Below, piece by piece: positions 11,524-23,517 of a DNA stretch of 64,000 nt (position 1 is the first letter of the stretch; each line of letters opens with the position of its first letter). Origin of the DNA: Suillus spraguei (taxonomy: Eukaryota; Basidiomycota; Agaricomycetes; Boletales; Suillaceae). Location of the stretch: positions 104,543 through 168,542 of the forward strand of contig JABCPU010000127.1 of the NCBI GenBank assembly GCA_016800925.1, in the 5' to 3' direction. The notes beneath the pieces are model-generated. The model made no database searches. It worked only from the letters and a program-made list of their open reading frames with translations, and was not told where the DNA came from. The translations under genes and the position numbers were made by a program.

Positions 11524-13176
11524 ATGCGCTTAGTACTTCTCTGCGCCTTTCCTTACCTCGTTGGAGTTATCCAAGCTACACCTACAACAAATACAACTAC
11601 TAACGACAGTTTGAAATCCCCATCGTTCACGACAAGAACCCTATGAGAAATTGTCTCCAGCTCCGTTCTTACTATATTCGCGTGTATCTGCACTGCCATT
11701 CATCCTAATATTCCGAGCCCCAAAGACAGCACCCTTCATATCCTAAGGCGGCGACTTTGGATCATGGTAGTGGCACTGCTCGCTCCTCAACTAATTGTTG
11801 TATGGACTACACGCCAATGGTTCAGTGTTCGTCTAGTCACGAAAAGTTCGAGGGATATGCCGACATTAGTCCGCAGTCGGAGTCTCATGATCATCAAGGT
11901 GAGTTGTGCTTTTGGAAACTCTGCATCTCACAACTCACTATATACGTCCTTAGAAAATAATGTTGTTGAAGCACCTAATCCTCTCGCCTTTCGCTTCTTT
12001 CGCACCGATGATGTATTTCGCCCCGTTAACTTCTTTAGCCTCCTTCGCGAGGCGCTTGCTAAAGGTGCATCATGCGTACTGGCGTCTCTTCGGCATTTCC
12101 CTCGTACTATCACGAATGGGGTCAAAAGGTTGGTTAAGGCTGATTTTCGAGAGCAATCTGAAGGTAAGCCAGATTTGTGCTCACTCAAACACTGGCCCAT
12201 GTGCATCCTTAGATAATATGTGGACTCAGGCGCACAGCTTCTTTGTGCTGATGGGTGGTTTCATGCTTCATGCGGACGGGGAACCCTACTGTCCACTACA
12301 GCCTGATCACATGCTCAAACTGATACGTGAAGGGTGCATCGACGCCCCTACGCTAACAGAAACCGAGATTGATGACAAGAGCAAAGGAAATGTGATATCG
12401 AAAGGACTGGTCGTCCTTCAAGTGACCTGGTTTGCTATGCAGTTCGTTACCCGCATCATCTATCACCTCAGAATTACCCAGCTCGAAGTGGGGACATCCA
12501 CTTTTGCGGTTTTTGTTTTCTTAACTTATGCTATGTGGTGGAACAAACCTCTCGATGTGCGATGTCCACATCCGGTGTACTGGAAGTCGACCGAGTCAAG
12601 GCCAGAGGATCACATTGAGTATGTATGCACCTCAATAATTATACGGCTACTGATTATGTCTGCCTTAGTATTCCCGACGCAGACGAACTTGAACTCGTTC
12701 AGCTTGGGATCTGGTCTCTGTTTTTACGCCCACCTATGGAACTGATGGGCTTTTTCATGTCCGTTCCTACATCTCGAAGGCTTCGGGTCCGAACACTTGA
12801 TGGCAGTGTTGATCCGGAAGATTCGGACAAGGTAGTTCTTGTACTTGTTGTGATGCTATTGGAAACCATGTTTGCCGCCATGGATTGTATGGCTTGGTCT
12901 TGTCCCTTCCCTACGTACCAGGAAGAGGGGTTATGGCACATCAGTACCGTTGCACTGATTTGCGCACCCTGGCTTTGTACATTCAGTTTATTTATCGCGA
13001 ACGCCCTGGAAACATCACTTACGTCTTTTATCCGGTTCTGTGCATTAGGTAGCGTCTACTACGTCATGGCACGTGCCATGATCTTGGTACTTATGCTTAC
13101 CACTTTACGCGATCTTCCTCATGACTCGGACGTATTCGACACGATGCAGTGGACTAGTTTAGTACCGCATTTGTAG
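11524..13176 (+). pseudogene. Fungal multi-pass membrane protein of unknown function, premature stop
   Basis: The start encodes a signal-peptide-like MRLVLLCAFPYLVGVIQA. The body carries hallmarks of a widespread uncharacterised fungal integral membrane family: TIFACICTAIHPNIPSP, LLAPQLIVVWTTRQW, AHSFFVLMGGFMLHADG, LTETEIDDKSKGN, SKGLVVLQVTWFAMQF, TYAMWWNKPLDVRCP, and near the end MAWSCPFPTYQEEGLW. Introns at 12164-12212 and 12619-12668 join cleanly; the one near 11900-11955 is uncertain. At 11644-11646 a TGA stands just before EIV, where relatives usually have Trp (TGG). This stops translation after about 40 residues. It could be a pseudogene, a read error, or start downstream at 11764. The insert between the first and second domains is unusually long. 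Confidence 0.68.
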
Positions 13177-15218
13177 CTCTTGACCATGGTACTTGTGGTA
13201 TATTTCACATGTTGGTAATGATATCCATATGCGGCATTCTTGTGGTCAGTGACGGAGCTAGGTACATAAATTATAGAATATACGTCCCTATTTTGAAAAA
13301 AATTACAACCTCATTTTCCCGCAGGAGCAAATACTTTGCTCTGAGAGTTGATTCTGATACTCACACTTCAACCTTTTGCTAGACCATAGTCGGGAAAGAT
13401 ACCATAGTCGGGAACCTTCAGCCTTTGGTGGGTTGGTTTCTTTTGAGCTGTGTTATTGCATTAGATTGACCTAATGGATTATCGGATTCTATTTCTGTAG
13501 GCGTGTCGGCGCTATACTTATGACGTTCCGCGCCAAAGTCACTTTAATGAATTGCCCGATACAACATCAAGTGCACGACACAGCTACCTGACTGCATGAT
13601 GTACCTTGTCTTGAAGACATTTGTGTAGGTACTCTTACTAGTAAACTGGATGACCAGAATCTTCGAAGCTGGACTAGACAATCAAGTATTTTGCGAGATC
13701 ATTAGCTGTGCGAATGATGAGTTTTCGCTCGTGGTCAAAAGCACTAACACGGACACCCATTTCATTCGACTACAGCTGCTTCTAGTCCTTCTCATATCTC
13801 TTTTGCTTCATCTAAGTCTTTGAACTGCAGTTATTGAACCTGACCGATTGAATCTGATTCAAAGTTCGCATCAAGGAAAATGAACCATTCAAGACCGTCA
13901 GTTCGACAATTCCTGAACCTGTTCTGGACCTCTTCGAACCCGTTTTTGTGCGTATACCACAGGTATAACTGTAAGAACCTGAGAGACATATCTGTTATCA
14001 GGAAGGACACCAAGGCTCAGGGAATTTGGGATTTGCCGCTAATTTCCCAATCGAGCGTAGTCCTGCTTTACTTAGGTTACTGCGGCACGGAGACCGCCCA
14101 TATCATGCCCACCCTCTCCATTTCTGCCTCTCGCCATTCAGTAGCGTTCATTGCAGGCCAAAGCTACTCATTCCACTTTCAAAAGCCGTGATTGGGCGAT
14201 TGTCTAGTCTGGCTCCCTACTATGTTCTCAACTGGAAGGTCACCCGCGTTTAGTTCTTCGGTGTGTCAATCAATTTCTTTGTCTTTTTTCCCTTCAGTTA
14301 TCGGCTTCGGCCCCTCTTTAACAAGAGCAGGACCACTATCAGACCAAACTGATGGTTCGATCCACAGTTCTACCTGTTGGGAAAACCTGATCGCCATCCA
14401 TCACTGCCGTTGATTTGCTTCTATCTTCCAAGTGTTCTTCGTCATGTTACCATGCTTCCCTGCCCTTCGTCCTATTAATCACTGGTCTTAGTAATATTTT
14501 GTGAATATTGCCGTGTAATCTCTCGTGTCCTATACTACCGCATCTACTCAGTGTCTTTTTAGTAACGATCATAGAACTTACATTGCTGCTACCCTGACTT
14601 GCTACCCAAAGTCTCCCTGCTGTAATGCAAGTTGGGAACATGTTGTGTATCGCACACTCGGTGTTGTATCGCGCAATTTATTAAAGTGGTGTTTGGAGCG
14701 TCATACATTCCAAATAACACACTCATAAACTGTGCAACACAGATCCACTCATCGTCATCCTTCCACTTTTGATACAAATGCCATTGTAATGAGCTTGTGA
14801 CCACGCCAGGGGAACGGCGAGGAACACTAAAACGAAGCGAGATAAAAGGACGAAACTGTGTATTTCTAGAACGTTATACAAATGAGCAGATGATGGTACG
14901 TATGAGACCCCCAGGCGTAATTCGGCGGAATATAAGGGAAGGGTCACGTGTGTAGGCGTTTAGTAAGCGTTCAGCTTACAGAGCTGAGCACTGATATCAC
15001 GCCCCTTCATTCCTCCACGAGTCAGGAATCACGATAATTATCCTAGAGCAGAAAGGAAAAAAATACACGAGATGTACGCTATTGATTAATACAAGAATGT
15101 GACGTCAGGAACCGAATGGAAACGAGAGCATATCTTCGCTACACCAAATGCATAACGGAGAATAAATGTGAACACGACAAGCACAAAGATGTCACGATAA
15201 GCGTTAAGAAGGGCATCG
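13177..15218. other. Gene-poor stretch
   Basis: About 2 kb with no recognised gene. A pair of overlapping plus-strand frames (13880-14253) has no identifiable motif. The right end is the 3' flank of the minus-strand coiled-coil gene. No repeat or RNA gene is evident. Confidence 0.45.
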
Positions 15219-18200
15219 TTACCGTGACCGTGAAGGAGCTTTATTTGCCTCTGCCACATTGTCCAGTTGCGCACTCCGTTTTTGAGCAAGCTCGTTCTGG
15301 CGTTCTAGACTCCTATCATGTCAAATCGTCAGCCCAAAACCTTGGACAAAGGGGAAAGAGAAGGGAAAGAGAGGTCAGCAAACACAAACCTCATTTGATT
15401 CTCCAACTCCAACACCCTCTCCTTCGCCCCTTGCCTCTCCCTCTTATACTTCTCCTCCCCCGCCTTCAGCCTTGCCTCATACTCCTTCACCCTCGCCTCC
15501 CATTTCTGATCAGCCGTAGTCGTCTTTTGGTTTATATTCGAAATCTTCTCTTCACTTAGGAGGAGCTGGTTTTGAATCACCACCAGGCGTTTCTCAGCAT
15601 TTACTGCACGGGAAAGGAGTGTCTTTATTTCTTGGGAGTCGCCTTGGGTCGGTCGTCGGGCTATCACTATTTGTGAGGTTAATTCTGCATTGGTGACCTT
15701 CATGGATGAGAGTATTAATCAAAGTCAACGTAAACTCAAAAACACTTATGAAAACACCCACCTTCAACCCTTCAATCTCCCCTTCCTTTGCAGTGAACTT
15801 CCGCCTCCACGTCGCCTTTGCTTCACCATACGCCTTCACGCTCGACTCAAACTTGTCGATCTGTTTCCACCGCACATCAAGCTGCCTCCGCATCTCAGCA
15901 AGCTTCTCAGTGAATTTCCCTTCTACATCTTTGACGCGTTTCTCAAAGTCGAGTTGGATCTGGGATAGAGCTTTGAGTCGTGTGATGAGGTTGTCGTGGA
16001 AGACACTGAAATTGGTGAAGGGCTTCGTTTCTGCTTGATTTCCTTTCTTCTGTGAAATAGCATGTTTTCGTGTATCAGCGACGCGTGTTAAAGAGCAATG
16101 AAAGGAACTTACGGGAGTCTTGTCCACGCCGAGGATCTTATCCATGTACTGATATATCGTAAGCAGTAACGTATTTCGCTCCGTAAGCTGATCACGATAC
16201 TGGTTCTCAGTACTCAATAACGTTCGCTGATCCTTAGATAGCCGCGCCTCTAGCTCGTTCACTCTCGTCCTATACCCAAATAACTCTGCCTCAGCAGTCT
16301 TGAGACCACTCTGCGTACTGTCAAGCTTCTCTGAGAGACCAAGACGTGCTTGAGTTTGGGTATTGAGCTGTGTGGTGAGCTGCTGTACTTCAAGCTGCAA
16401 TTTATGAATAAGATCTTCACGATCACGAGTCGTACCCTCTCGGTCGCCGACATCTTTCCTCGTACGAGACAGTTCGTCCTCTAAGCGGTCGACATCACGT
16501 TTCAGCCTGTCGACTTCTAGCTGCAACGAGAACCGCGCGGTTGTATGTGTCTCCCCGAGCTCTTTAGACCGCTGCTCCATGTCCCGGAGCGCATTTTGGA
16601 CGGCCTCGAGGTCGCCTTGGCGTTGTGAGAGAAGGGACTGTGTGCGTGTAAGATCATCGAGGGCGCTGCGCAATACAGACTCTTTGTCTTCAAGCGCACG
16701 GCGTTCGCGTCGCAGGTCAGACTCATGCGCCTTCTCTGCATCGTCGAATTCACGCTCAAGATTCTCCCGAGCTTCTTGCTCTCGTTTCACTTCGGTTACT
16801 AGGTCTTCGATGTGCCCCGCTAATTCTTCTTGACGGGCTCGGTGTGCATGCATGTCTTGGAGAGATTGGTCATAGAGTTCTTGGAGGTCTTGGAGTTGGG
16901 ATTTCAGTCCCGAGACTTTCTGTCGGGTTGGTGAGCTTTTTAAATTTAATGAGAGATCAGGATGGACGTACTTCTTTGAGCGCAGATGCGAGTGCTTCTA
17001 GTGTTTCACGCTCGACTGCGTCATCCTCTCTCTGACGTTCGTGATCCTCAACCATGCGATCTGCATCTTCCTCGAGCGCATATACTTGCTTTCCGAGCTG
17101 CTCGATCTCCTCGTTTGCAGCGCGGAGCTCGGAATCTTTCTCCTCTGCTTCTCGTTCTAGGTGTGCGAGTGTGGCTTCGAACTTGGCATGAAGGTCGTTG
17201 GTGTTGGCTTCGAGTTCTGTGATGTTGAGGCGGAGTTCCCTTGCTTCATTTTCGCGTTCCGCAAGGACCTATATGATGATGAGAGACAGAATACAAATAG
17301 GACGATGAAACAAACATCTCTGAGCTCTTCGACCTGACTCCTGGCCTCTTCGACCTCACCCCTCCACTCCTCCTCGACAATATCAACGACACGATCATGC
17401 TCCTGGATTAAATCGTCGATTTCTTTGTTCTTGAGCTCCAATTCGTCCTCCTTCTGTTGTAGCTCGATGGTGGCAGCAGCAAGCTTATCCCGGATTGCAT
17501 TGAGATCGTCCTCCACAGCCTCGCGTTCCACTCTTTCCTCAAGTATCTGAGCCCGACTCTCACTCCTTTCAATACTCTCAGCCTCCCTACGTCGCTGCAA
17601 ATTCTCAACCTCGAGTTGTAACCGATCAGCATGGTCAGCAAGAGCCTCATTCTCCTCCTCGCGTGCGGTGAGAATTTGATCACGTTGCTCGAGCTCACGA
17701 CGAAGCTCTTCATTCTCCGCACGCAAATCCTCGACTTCGCGTACATATCTGAGATCTACAGAGTCGTCCCCATTGCGGTCGACGATAGCCTGGGCCTTCC
17801 TCAACTCCCTGATCTCATGCTCGCGTTCCTGGAGCTGCATCTCAAGATCGCGTTCTCGCTCATGTAGCTGTGTCTCCAAATCGCGTTCGCGCTCGTGCAG
17901 GCGCGACTCCAGATCGTGGTCGCGTGTTGAGCCACGCTGAAGACGCTCCAACTCACGCTCGAGCTCTAGAACAAGTTTCTTGAGTTTCTTGATCTCAAGA
18001 CCGCGTTGCTGGACCTCGATCTTGAGGTTGATGTTCTGTTTGAGAGCAGCATCGATCTGATCTGGTGCAAGCTGCGCAAGACGCTCCTCAAGGAAATGAA
18101 CGCGTAGTTTGATGTTAAAGTTTTCTTTTTTGAGAGAGTCGATGTGCTGTTATGTAGGTTAGTTTATTAGATAGAGCCGTGTTGCGGAGTCTACTTTACC

Positions 18201-18436
18201 TTCTCTTGGTCTCTTAAAGATAAAGCAGCGCCTTTTCCTCCCGGTGCGCTTTGTCTTGGACGTCGTGCGCGTGGAAGGGGCGTGTCCGGGCCATCACCGT
18301 TGCTGGGAGCGGGGGATGATATTGACGGGACACGGAGTGGTCTGCCAGGTGTACTGGGGCCTGATACGAATGACCCAAGCGATAAGTCTGGGTGAGTACC
18401 AGCAGATATGTCTGCACCGTTTGGAACGGAAGACAT
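15219..18436 (-). CDS. Cnn_1N/CM1 coiled-coil spindle pole body protein (Mto1/ApsB/Pcp1-like)
   Basis: A long multi-exon gene of roughly 900-1000 residues. Exon 1 (18436-18191) is a Ser/Pro-rich head. The next exon opens with LKKENFNIKLRVHFLEE followed by LAPDQIDAALKQNINLKIE. This is the centrosomin motif 1 (Cnn_1N) that recruits gamma-tubulin complexes to microtubule organising centres. The rest is almost unbroken heptad coiled coil (RERDLETQLHERERDLEMQL, EEENEALADHADRLQLEVENL and so on). A non-coil segment around LLTIYQYMDKILGVDK and FTNFSVFHDNLITRLKAL resembles the C-terminal region of fungal SPB-anchored relatives. The last intron is 15313-15389, and the final exon ends NKAPSRSR with TAA at 15219-15221. 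A structural role at the spindle pole body or at cytoplasmic microtubule nucleation sites is expected. It appears intact. Confidence 0.85.
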
Positions 18437-18911
18437 GCACGTTGGAGTACGGGGAGAGCTTGATTACTAAGCAATGTTTATTTGTCCTTTATACTGACCA
18501 AGTTCTTGGGCTATGTATATAGACTATGCGGCCATCCTTGAATCCTCTTTCAATCAATGAGTACCTACTATTCCTCTCAGAAATATCAACTGCGGTTGTA
18601 CGCGTCTTTTCGCAGGGCCGGTAGCTCCTTCACTTTACCCGCGATTGACTCGCAATTGATTTATGCCTCGGAGACCGGGGCTGAAGTGATCTTCTGGTGA
18701 TAAAGGACCTTTTAACCTCTGTAAAGCACGAAGCGAAGTCGAAGCTAAAAAGATGACAAGAAGAAGTAGTAATATTTATTTGAGTTTTGTCAATACATTT
18801 GATAAGTAGTGTACCCATGGTATATCGCAATGTATTCCATAAACCGCGACATTAATAGTCGGTATTGACGGCCGGGTGCGGGTACAGTGTCAACTTTCCG
18901 ACCCTCAGTAT
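18437..18911. other. Intergenic
   Basis: No coding feature is recognised. The segment lies between the start of the coiled-coil gene and the stop of the glutaredoxin gene, both on the minus strand, so it holds the promoter of the former and the 3' end of the latter. Confidence 0.5.
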
Positions 18912-19513
18912 CTAAGAGGGAGATTCTGATGCCTTCGGAATTACTCCATGCTGCTCGAGGAGCTTTTCCAACTCTCCCGATTGAAACACTTGAAATAATT
19001 TAAGTCTGAAATATATCCAGCAATGCGACCAACTTACTGCTTAGAGCAATGTCGCTCCCACCTATAAATTCCCCGTTCACATATAGTTGTGGAATGGTTG
19101 GCCATTCTCTGCAAGAGAAGCACGTAAGGCTTGGTGATAGCGTCAAATAAAATATAACTTACGAGAATTCTTTAATTCCGGTCCTGAGCTCTATATCCTC
19201 GAGGACATTATATGTCTTGAACTTTTCAGGCGGAATATCGAAAACGCTCAGTATCTTCACGACCCCTCGTGAAAAACCGCACATAGGCTGCTCTGGGGTG
19301 CCCTTCATAAACAGTACTACAGGGTGTTCGGTCACTGCAGCCTGTATTTTGGTGTGAGATTCCTGAGATAGAAATCGACGGAACGTGTGCGACCTTAGAC
19401 AGCTGGAAACAGTGCTCCGGTGGTGCGACAGCTGACGAAAAGGTTGTGATACGTGAAATATGATCACGACTGAAAAAAAGACATACAGATATCCGAAGTG
19501 CGCTCTGGAACAT
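18912..19513 (-). CDS. GRX5: Mitochondrial monothiol glutaredoxin (Grx5 family)
   Basis: Four exons. The first encodes MFQSALRIS and joins, after a 55-bp intron, to an Arg/Ser-rich presequence ([20 protein letters not shown]) typical of mitochondrial import. The fold follows: [19 protein letters not shown] with the single-Cys CGFS active site, [17 protein letters not shown], then [19 protein letters not shown] with the cis-Pro and GG glutathione-binding residues. It ends LEKLLEEHGVIPK. CGFS glutaredoxins carry [2Fe-2S] clusters from the Isu scaffold to targets in mitochondrial Fe-S assembly. The ATG at 19513 was chosen because it is the first ATG in frame with the presequence. All key residues are present. 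Confidence 0.92.
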
Positions 19514-19816
19514 TGTGAGCAAGATAATTTTCCTACAAGACTACTCTTGGCTCGACGCGTTGGAAGTTAATGTTCAACGTTCGACGTGAAGTCCGACCAC
19601 CGGTGTGACTAAGCATGTCGTGTAATTTAATTATGCTAACTAGCAACAGATCGCACTTTAGTAATATTACATAAGCACTGCAAATAAGTTCTCTCAGCTC
19701 GACGGCAAAACTGTGTCACCACAACTGAAAGCATGCATCGTGTTGATCGGTGCACGAGTCAGGTCGTTGAACATTGATTTATCGAGGGCCTTGAAATTAC
19801 ACTGAGCAAAAACGCT

Positions 19817-21860
19817 TTAATCCATACTACGCCCATCTGTCATCATCGCTCTCAATTTCGCAACCTCGATCCGCGGAATGACCTCGATTTCAAATCGCGC
19901 TGCATGGGGAATGACCGCATCACCGAAACCGTGCGTGTTGATCGGTGCGTCGGGTCGTTGAACGATGCGGAACGACCACAAGAGAAATGCGAGGGTAATG
20001 TATAATGAGTTATTTGCGAGGTGCAGACCGGGACATACACTTTCGATGACAAATTAATTTCGTTGTTCGGTGTCAGAAGAGTCGGCACGACTTACCGTCT
20101 ACCAAAACCATACGTGATGAACTTCATATTGCTGTCCTTAAGGCGGCCTTCTGAATCAAGCCAGCGCTGGGGGTTAAATGTTTCAGGATCCGGGAAGGCG
20201 ATAGGATCGCGAGAAAGAGTCCTGCAAACACACGCTTAACGAGACTATGTTCATCATGAAGTGACACCATACCAATGGCAACCATAGACTGTTGCACCCT
20301 TGGGAATGCAATATCCTTGCTGATCACAGAATGAGAACGTGGATTACAACAAATTAAGATACTGACCCAAAAAATATCCTTAATGGCACGGTGGGGAAAT
20401 CCTGAGGCACATGTCAACATCGTGCAGGAGCATGCCGAAATTAGAATTTACCTATGCGAACAATAGGTCTCCATCTCAAAGTTTCCAACAGGAATGCATG
20501 CAATTGAGGTAGCGAGCTTGAGTCATTGAATGTCGGCGCTATGACGAGAGATTAATTGAGAATGCAAAATATCTGTACCCTCATTACCTCTGTCTGACCC
20601 AATGACCATATCGAGCTCTTCATGCACCTTTGCCTGAGCCAGTGGGTGGCACGCCGCGGCCATAACCATAGCGGTAATTCCAACAGCGGTCTGAACCAGG
20701 AGTGAGTTGGCGGAGATAAATAAGAATAAGTTGCATGGCTTACCGTATCAGATCCTGCCCCAAAGAGTGATCCGGCGAGATATGACATCTCATCTACAGA
20801 AAGTTGGTGATCTTCGGTGTTCTCCAATAATGTCTTGATGAAAGAAGGGCTAGCTTTGTTTTGATCCTGCGCATAATAGGATGTGAGTGATATACATTTA
20901 CCAAAACAGAGAATCCCTTACCACTTCACTCTTGACGCGCCCCAACTGATGCCTAAATAGCTCAAGCTCTTCATGATGCCACTGATAAAGTTGTTTTCCA
21001 TAACAAGGTAAGTAGCGTAAAAGGGGCACACGTTCAACGAGATAAGCTCCGGGGAGAATCGTGGCATGAAAACGCTCAACGACTTTGTGGATACGGACAA
21101 CTTCGGGATCAGCGTTGGCAGTGGGCGCAGACTTCCCATAAGCTACCCTGAGGATGACAGATGCTGCATACCTTGATGTACCATATCTATAAAAAGATCA
21201 TAGAAGGCCTTGGTAGTGACGTACCGTTGAGCATGTACCTGGTGGTTTGTGGGGTCATCCAGCACATCCAATATCAAATTCATCGCGTTTTCGCGCTGCA
21301 TATCTTTGTATGCCTCTGCCGCCTTTGGCTGTAAATGGGGATGTACTGCTTTTCGGAGGCGCCGGTAGCGTTCTCCGGAACGAGCCATGGTGATACGCAT
21401 TCCGTTTGAGAGCATCTCGCTCGCGGCAATGGACCGAGGTCGATCTACCAGTGATGCCCCTTCCTTCTCCATGATGTCTGCGGCTACCTGGTAAATGTGT
21501 TATTTTCGGAGGAAGATCAAGGGCATAGCATACTACCTCTATGCTGCCAATGACAATTGTCACTTGGCTGCCTTGTGTGAACGACACGACCGGCCCATAT
21601 TCTCGAACCAAGTTGGTCAGTACATGGACAATGCTGCATGGACGATCATCAGCCTCTAATATCTTCTATAACGCCGCCAAAACTCACTTCACAGCAGGAA
21701 AAGCGTTGCTCCAAAACCAACGAGCGGGAGGTCCAGGTGGAAGCAAGACGTCCTTCCTACCCGCTAACGAGAATTTCTTGTACAACACGACGAGTACTGC
21801 TATGGCAGTGGCGACGCCAGCCGCATAGTTGGCACTCTTGATGAGGACTTCTGGCATCAT
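19817..21860 (-). CDS. Cytochrome P450 monooxygenase, membrane-anchored
   Basis: The N-terminus (start at 21860 or in-frame ATGs upstream) has a membrane anchor (AAGVATAIAVLVVLYKKF) and a proline-rich hinge (LLPPGPPARWFW). Later exons show SGERYRRLRKAVHPHLQPKA (C helix), LAGSLFGAGSDTVSHA (I helix, AGxDT oxygen-activation motif), and LPQLHAFLLETLRWRP (K helix, ExxR). An exon junction (20061-20095 region) completes YGFGRRVCPG, the heme-binding loop with its Cys ligand. The last exon runs to TAA at 19817-19819. All catalytic elements are present over about nine short introns. It should use a reductase at the ER membrane. Substrate and CYP family cannot be fixed by eye; the motif style is that of agaricomycete xenobiotic or secondary-metabolism P450s. 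Confidence 0.88.
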
Positions 21861-23343
21861 GATGTAATGTGGGATGGAATGAGAGGAGTGAGATTCCATT
21901 ATCTTAATCAACGTAGAATGTGCGCTTAATATAATAGCCGTACAAGTCCAACATCTTATAGCGTCTCGCATTCGGCTTGTTATCCGACACCCAATAGAGA
22001 TACACGTGCACCACAAGAAGGGAAGCAATTGCTGGTGATGGACTAACATATAATATAAAGATCTCGATGATGCACTCACTGCTATTTCATCTTTCTCTGG
22101 AACAAAGAATCAGCCAATTTAACAATAATCCGGTGAGATGACAAAGCCAATCCTGACACACCCCTAGAAGAGATTATTAGAGTCCGAGACGCTCATCTGC
22201 TATTGCCACGTTGTGGATATCCCGAATTGCGGACAGCGTCAGTCGCGTGAGGAAGAGGAGTTCGCTTGATCATTGCAAGCGATGCGATCTTCGGGTAAAT
22301 AAACCAGGCGCGGAGTAACCTTCAGCCGTGGAGTCTCCGGGCGTCACTTGCGCTGACTACTATCTCCACGATGCCTGACTGAAGCCAGAAAGAATCAGAG
22401 CCTCTCATGTAAAAATAACAGCGCTTCAATATACTAGGCAGTGATATCGATTTAATGAGTCGGCTTTATTTTTGTAATCAAGGAAGCTACGCACATGTTC
22501 TACGAGTGCTCGAGCATCGAAGGACACGCGCGAAAGGGCCGCACGTTCCTGATCGTAACATCAAATCAGGCGGTATGTTATTGAACCCGTTCTAGAGGCT
22601 CTATTTTCAAACACCTCGGAATATTCAAAACGAATTATCAACCTGAGCGCGCCGTCTCGGGCGCATGTTGTCTCGAGAGATATGATCCAATCAACCCCTG
22701 GTCACTGATAAATCCACCTATTCTATGTGTACCTTGTGATGAGTGTCACATCCCAACACCGTAACCGTACCCATGGCCCCAATACCTGTGCTAGTATACT
22801 ACTATCAGGGAGTTTGGACACGATGGTGTGATTAGACCAGGTCGGCGAGTTGGCTGGAACGGTCCGGCGACTGACACGTTAAATTCAGCTTGGATATGGC
22901 CCCAACAGAAATGCAGTGCTAGACACGTCAAGAAGATGGTATCACTGTGACTGTCGCTCCGTGCCCTGAAGGACATGGGAAAAGTGAACGAGGGAGGGGT
23001 TGGATGGTGGTACTTTAAAGTTTAAGTTAGAGGGCGACCAATTGCAATTGCAATTTGCGGGATCATATGTTTAGCATTACATAACAAATATTGATAAACA
23101 ATGGGATGATCCCAAACCCCGACCAAAGTTCATCGGTGCATCGTTCATCTACCTGGTGAGTGCGGTTGAATACACTTTTATATTATAATGACAAAAAAAG
23201 ATCCCTCTTCCTTCCAGAAGTATTTCGGTTTCCCAACAATCTACATACCTGTTAATATATTCAAAAGTTCAATCAAGATGTGAACCGCACACAGTATAGA
23301 CACAATTCATTGCCAAAATTTGGATACTCTGTTGTTGATTACA
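21861..23343. other. Intergenic, 1.5 kb
   Basis: No gene recognised on either strand. It includes the promoter of the P450 gene at its left end. The P450 frame is open upstream to 22079, so the start could lie slightly further out than 21860. Confidence 0.5.
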
Positions 23344-23457
23344 TTACTTAAAACATTTCGGCAACGCTGCATAAGTGAGGTTGTTGGTGAACAAGAGCTG
23401 TACACGTCTTGTAAGCGACGGAGCAAACTGATCGACACCAAGACCAATCGTGAATAG
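23344..23457 (-). pseudogene. C-terminal fragment of the 5523/7207 paralogue family
   Basis: The minus strand encodes IGLGVDQFAPSLTRRVQLLF, then TNNLTYAALPKC, and a stop at 23344. This aligns with the end of the protein at 5523 (VGLDINQSALPLTRRVQVAF and so on), including the LTRRVQ core and the closing K-C. Nothing from the first two exons is seen. It lies in the 3' flank of the hexosaminidase gene, about 60 bp past its stop and in the same orientation. A longer frame here that reads into the hexosaminidase end is out of that gene's frame. Confidence 0.75.
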
Positions 23458-23517
23458 ACGTTTTAAAAATCGAGCAGAGTTCTTATCAAGGTCTTGATCA
23501 GGCATCGCATGCGTCCG

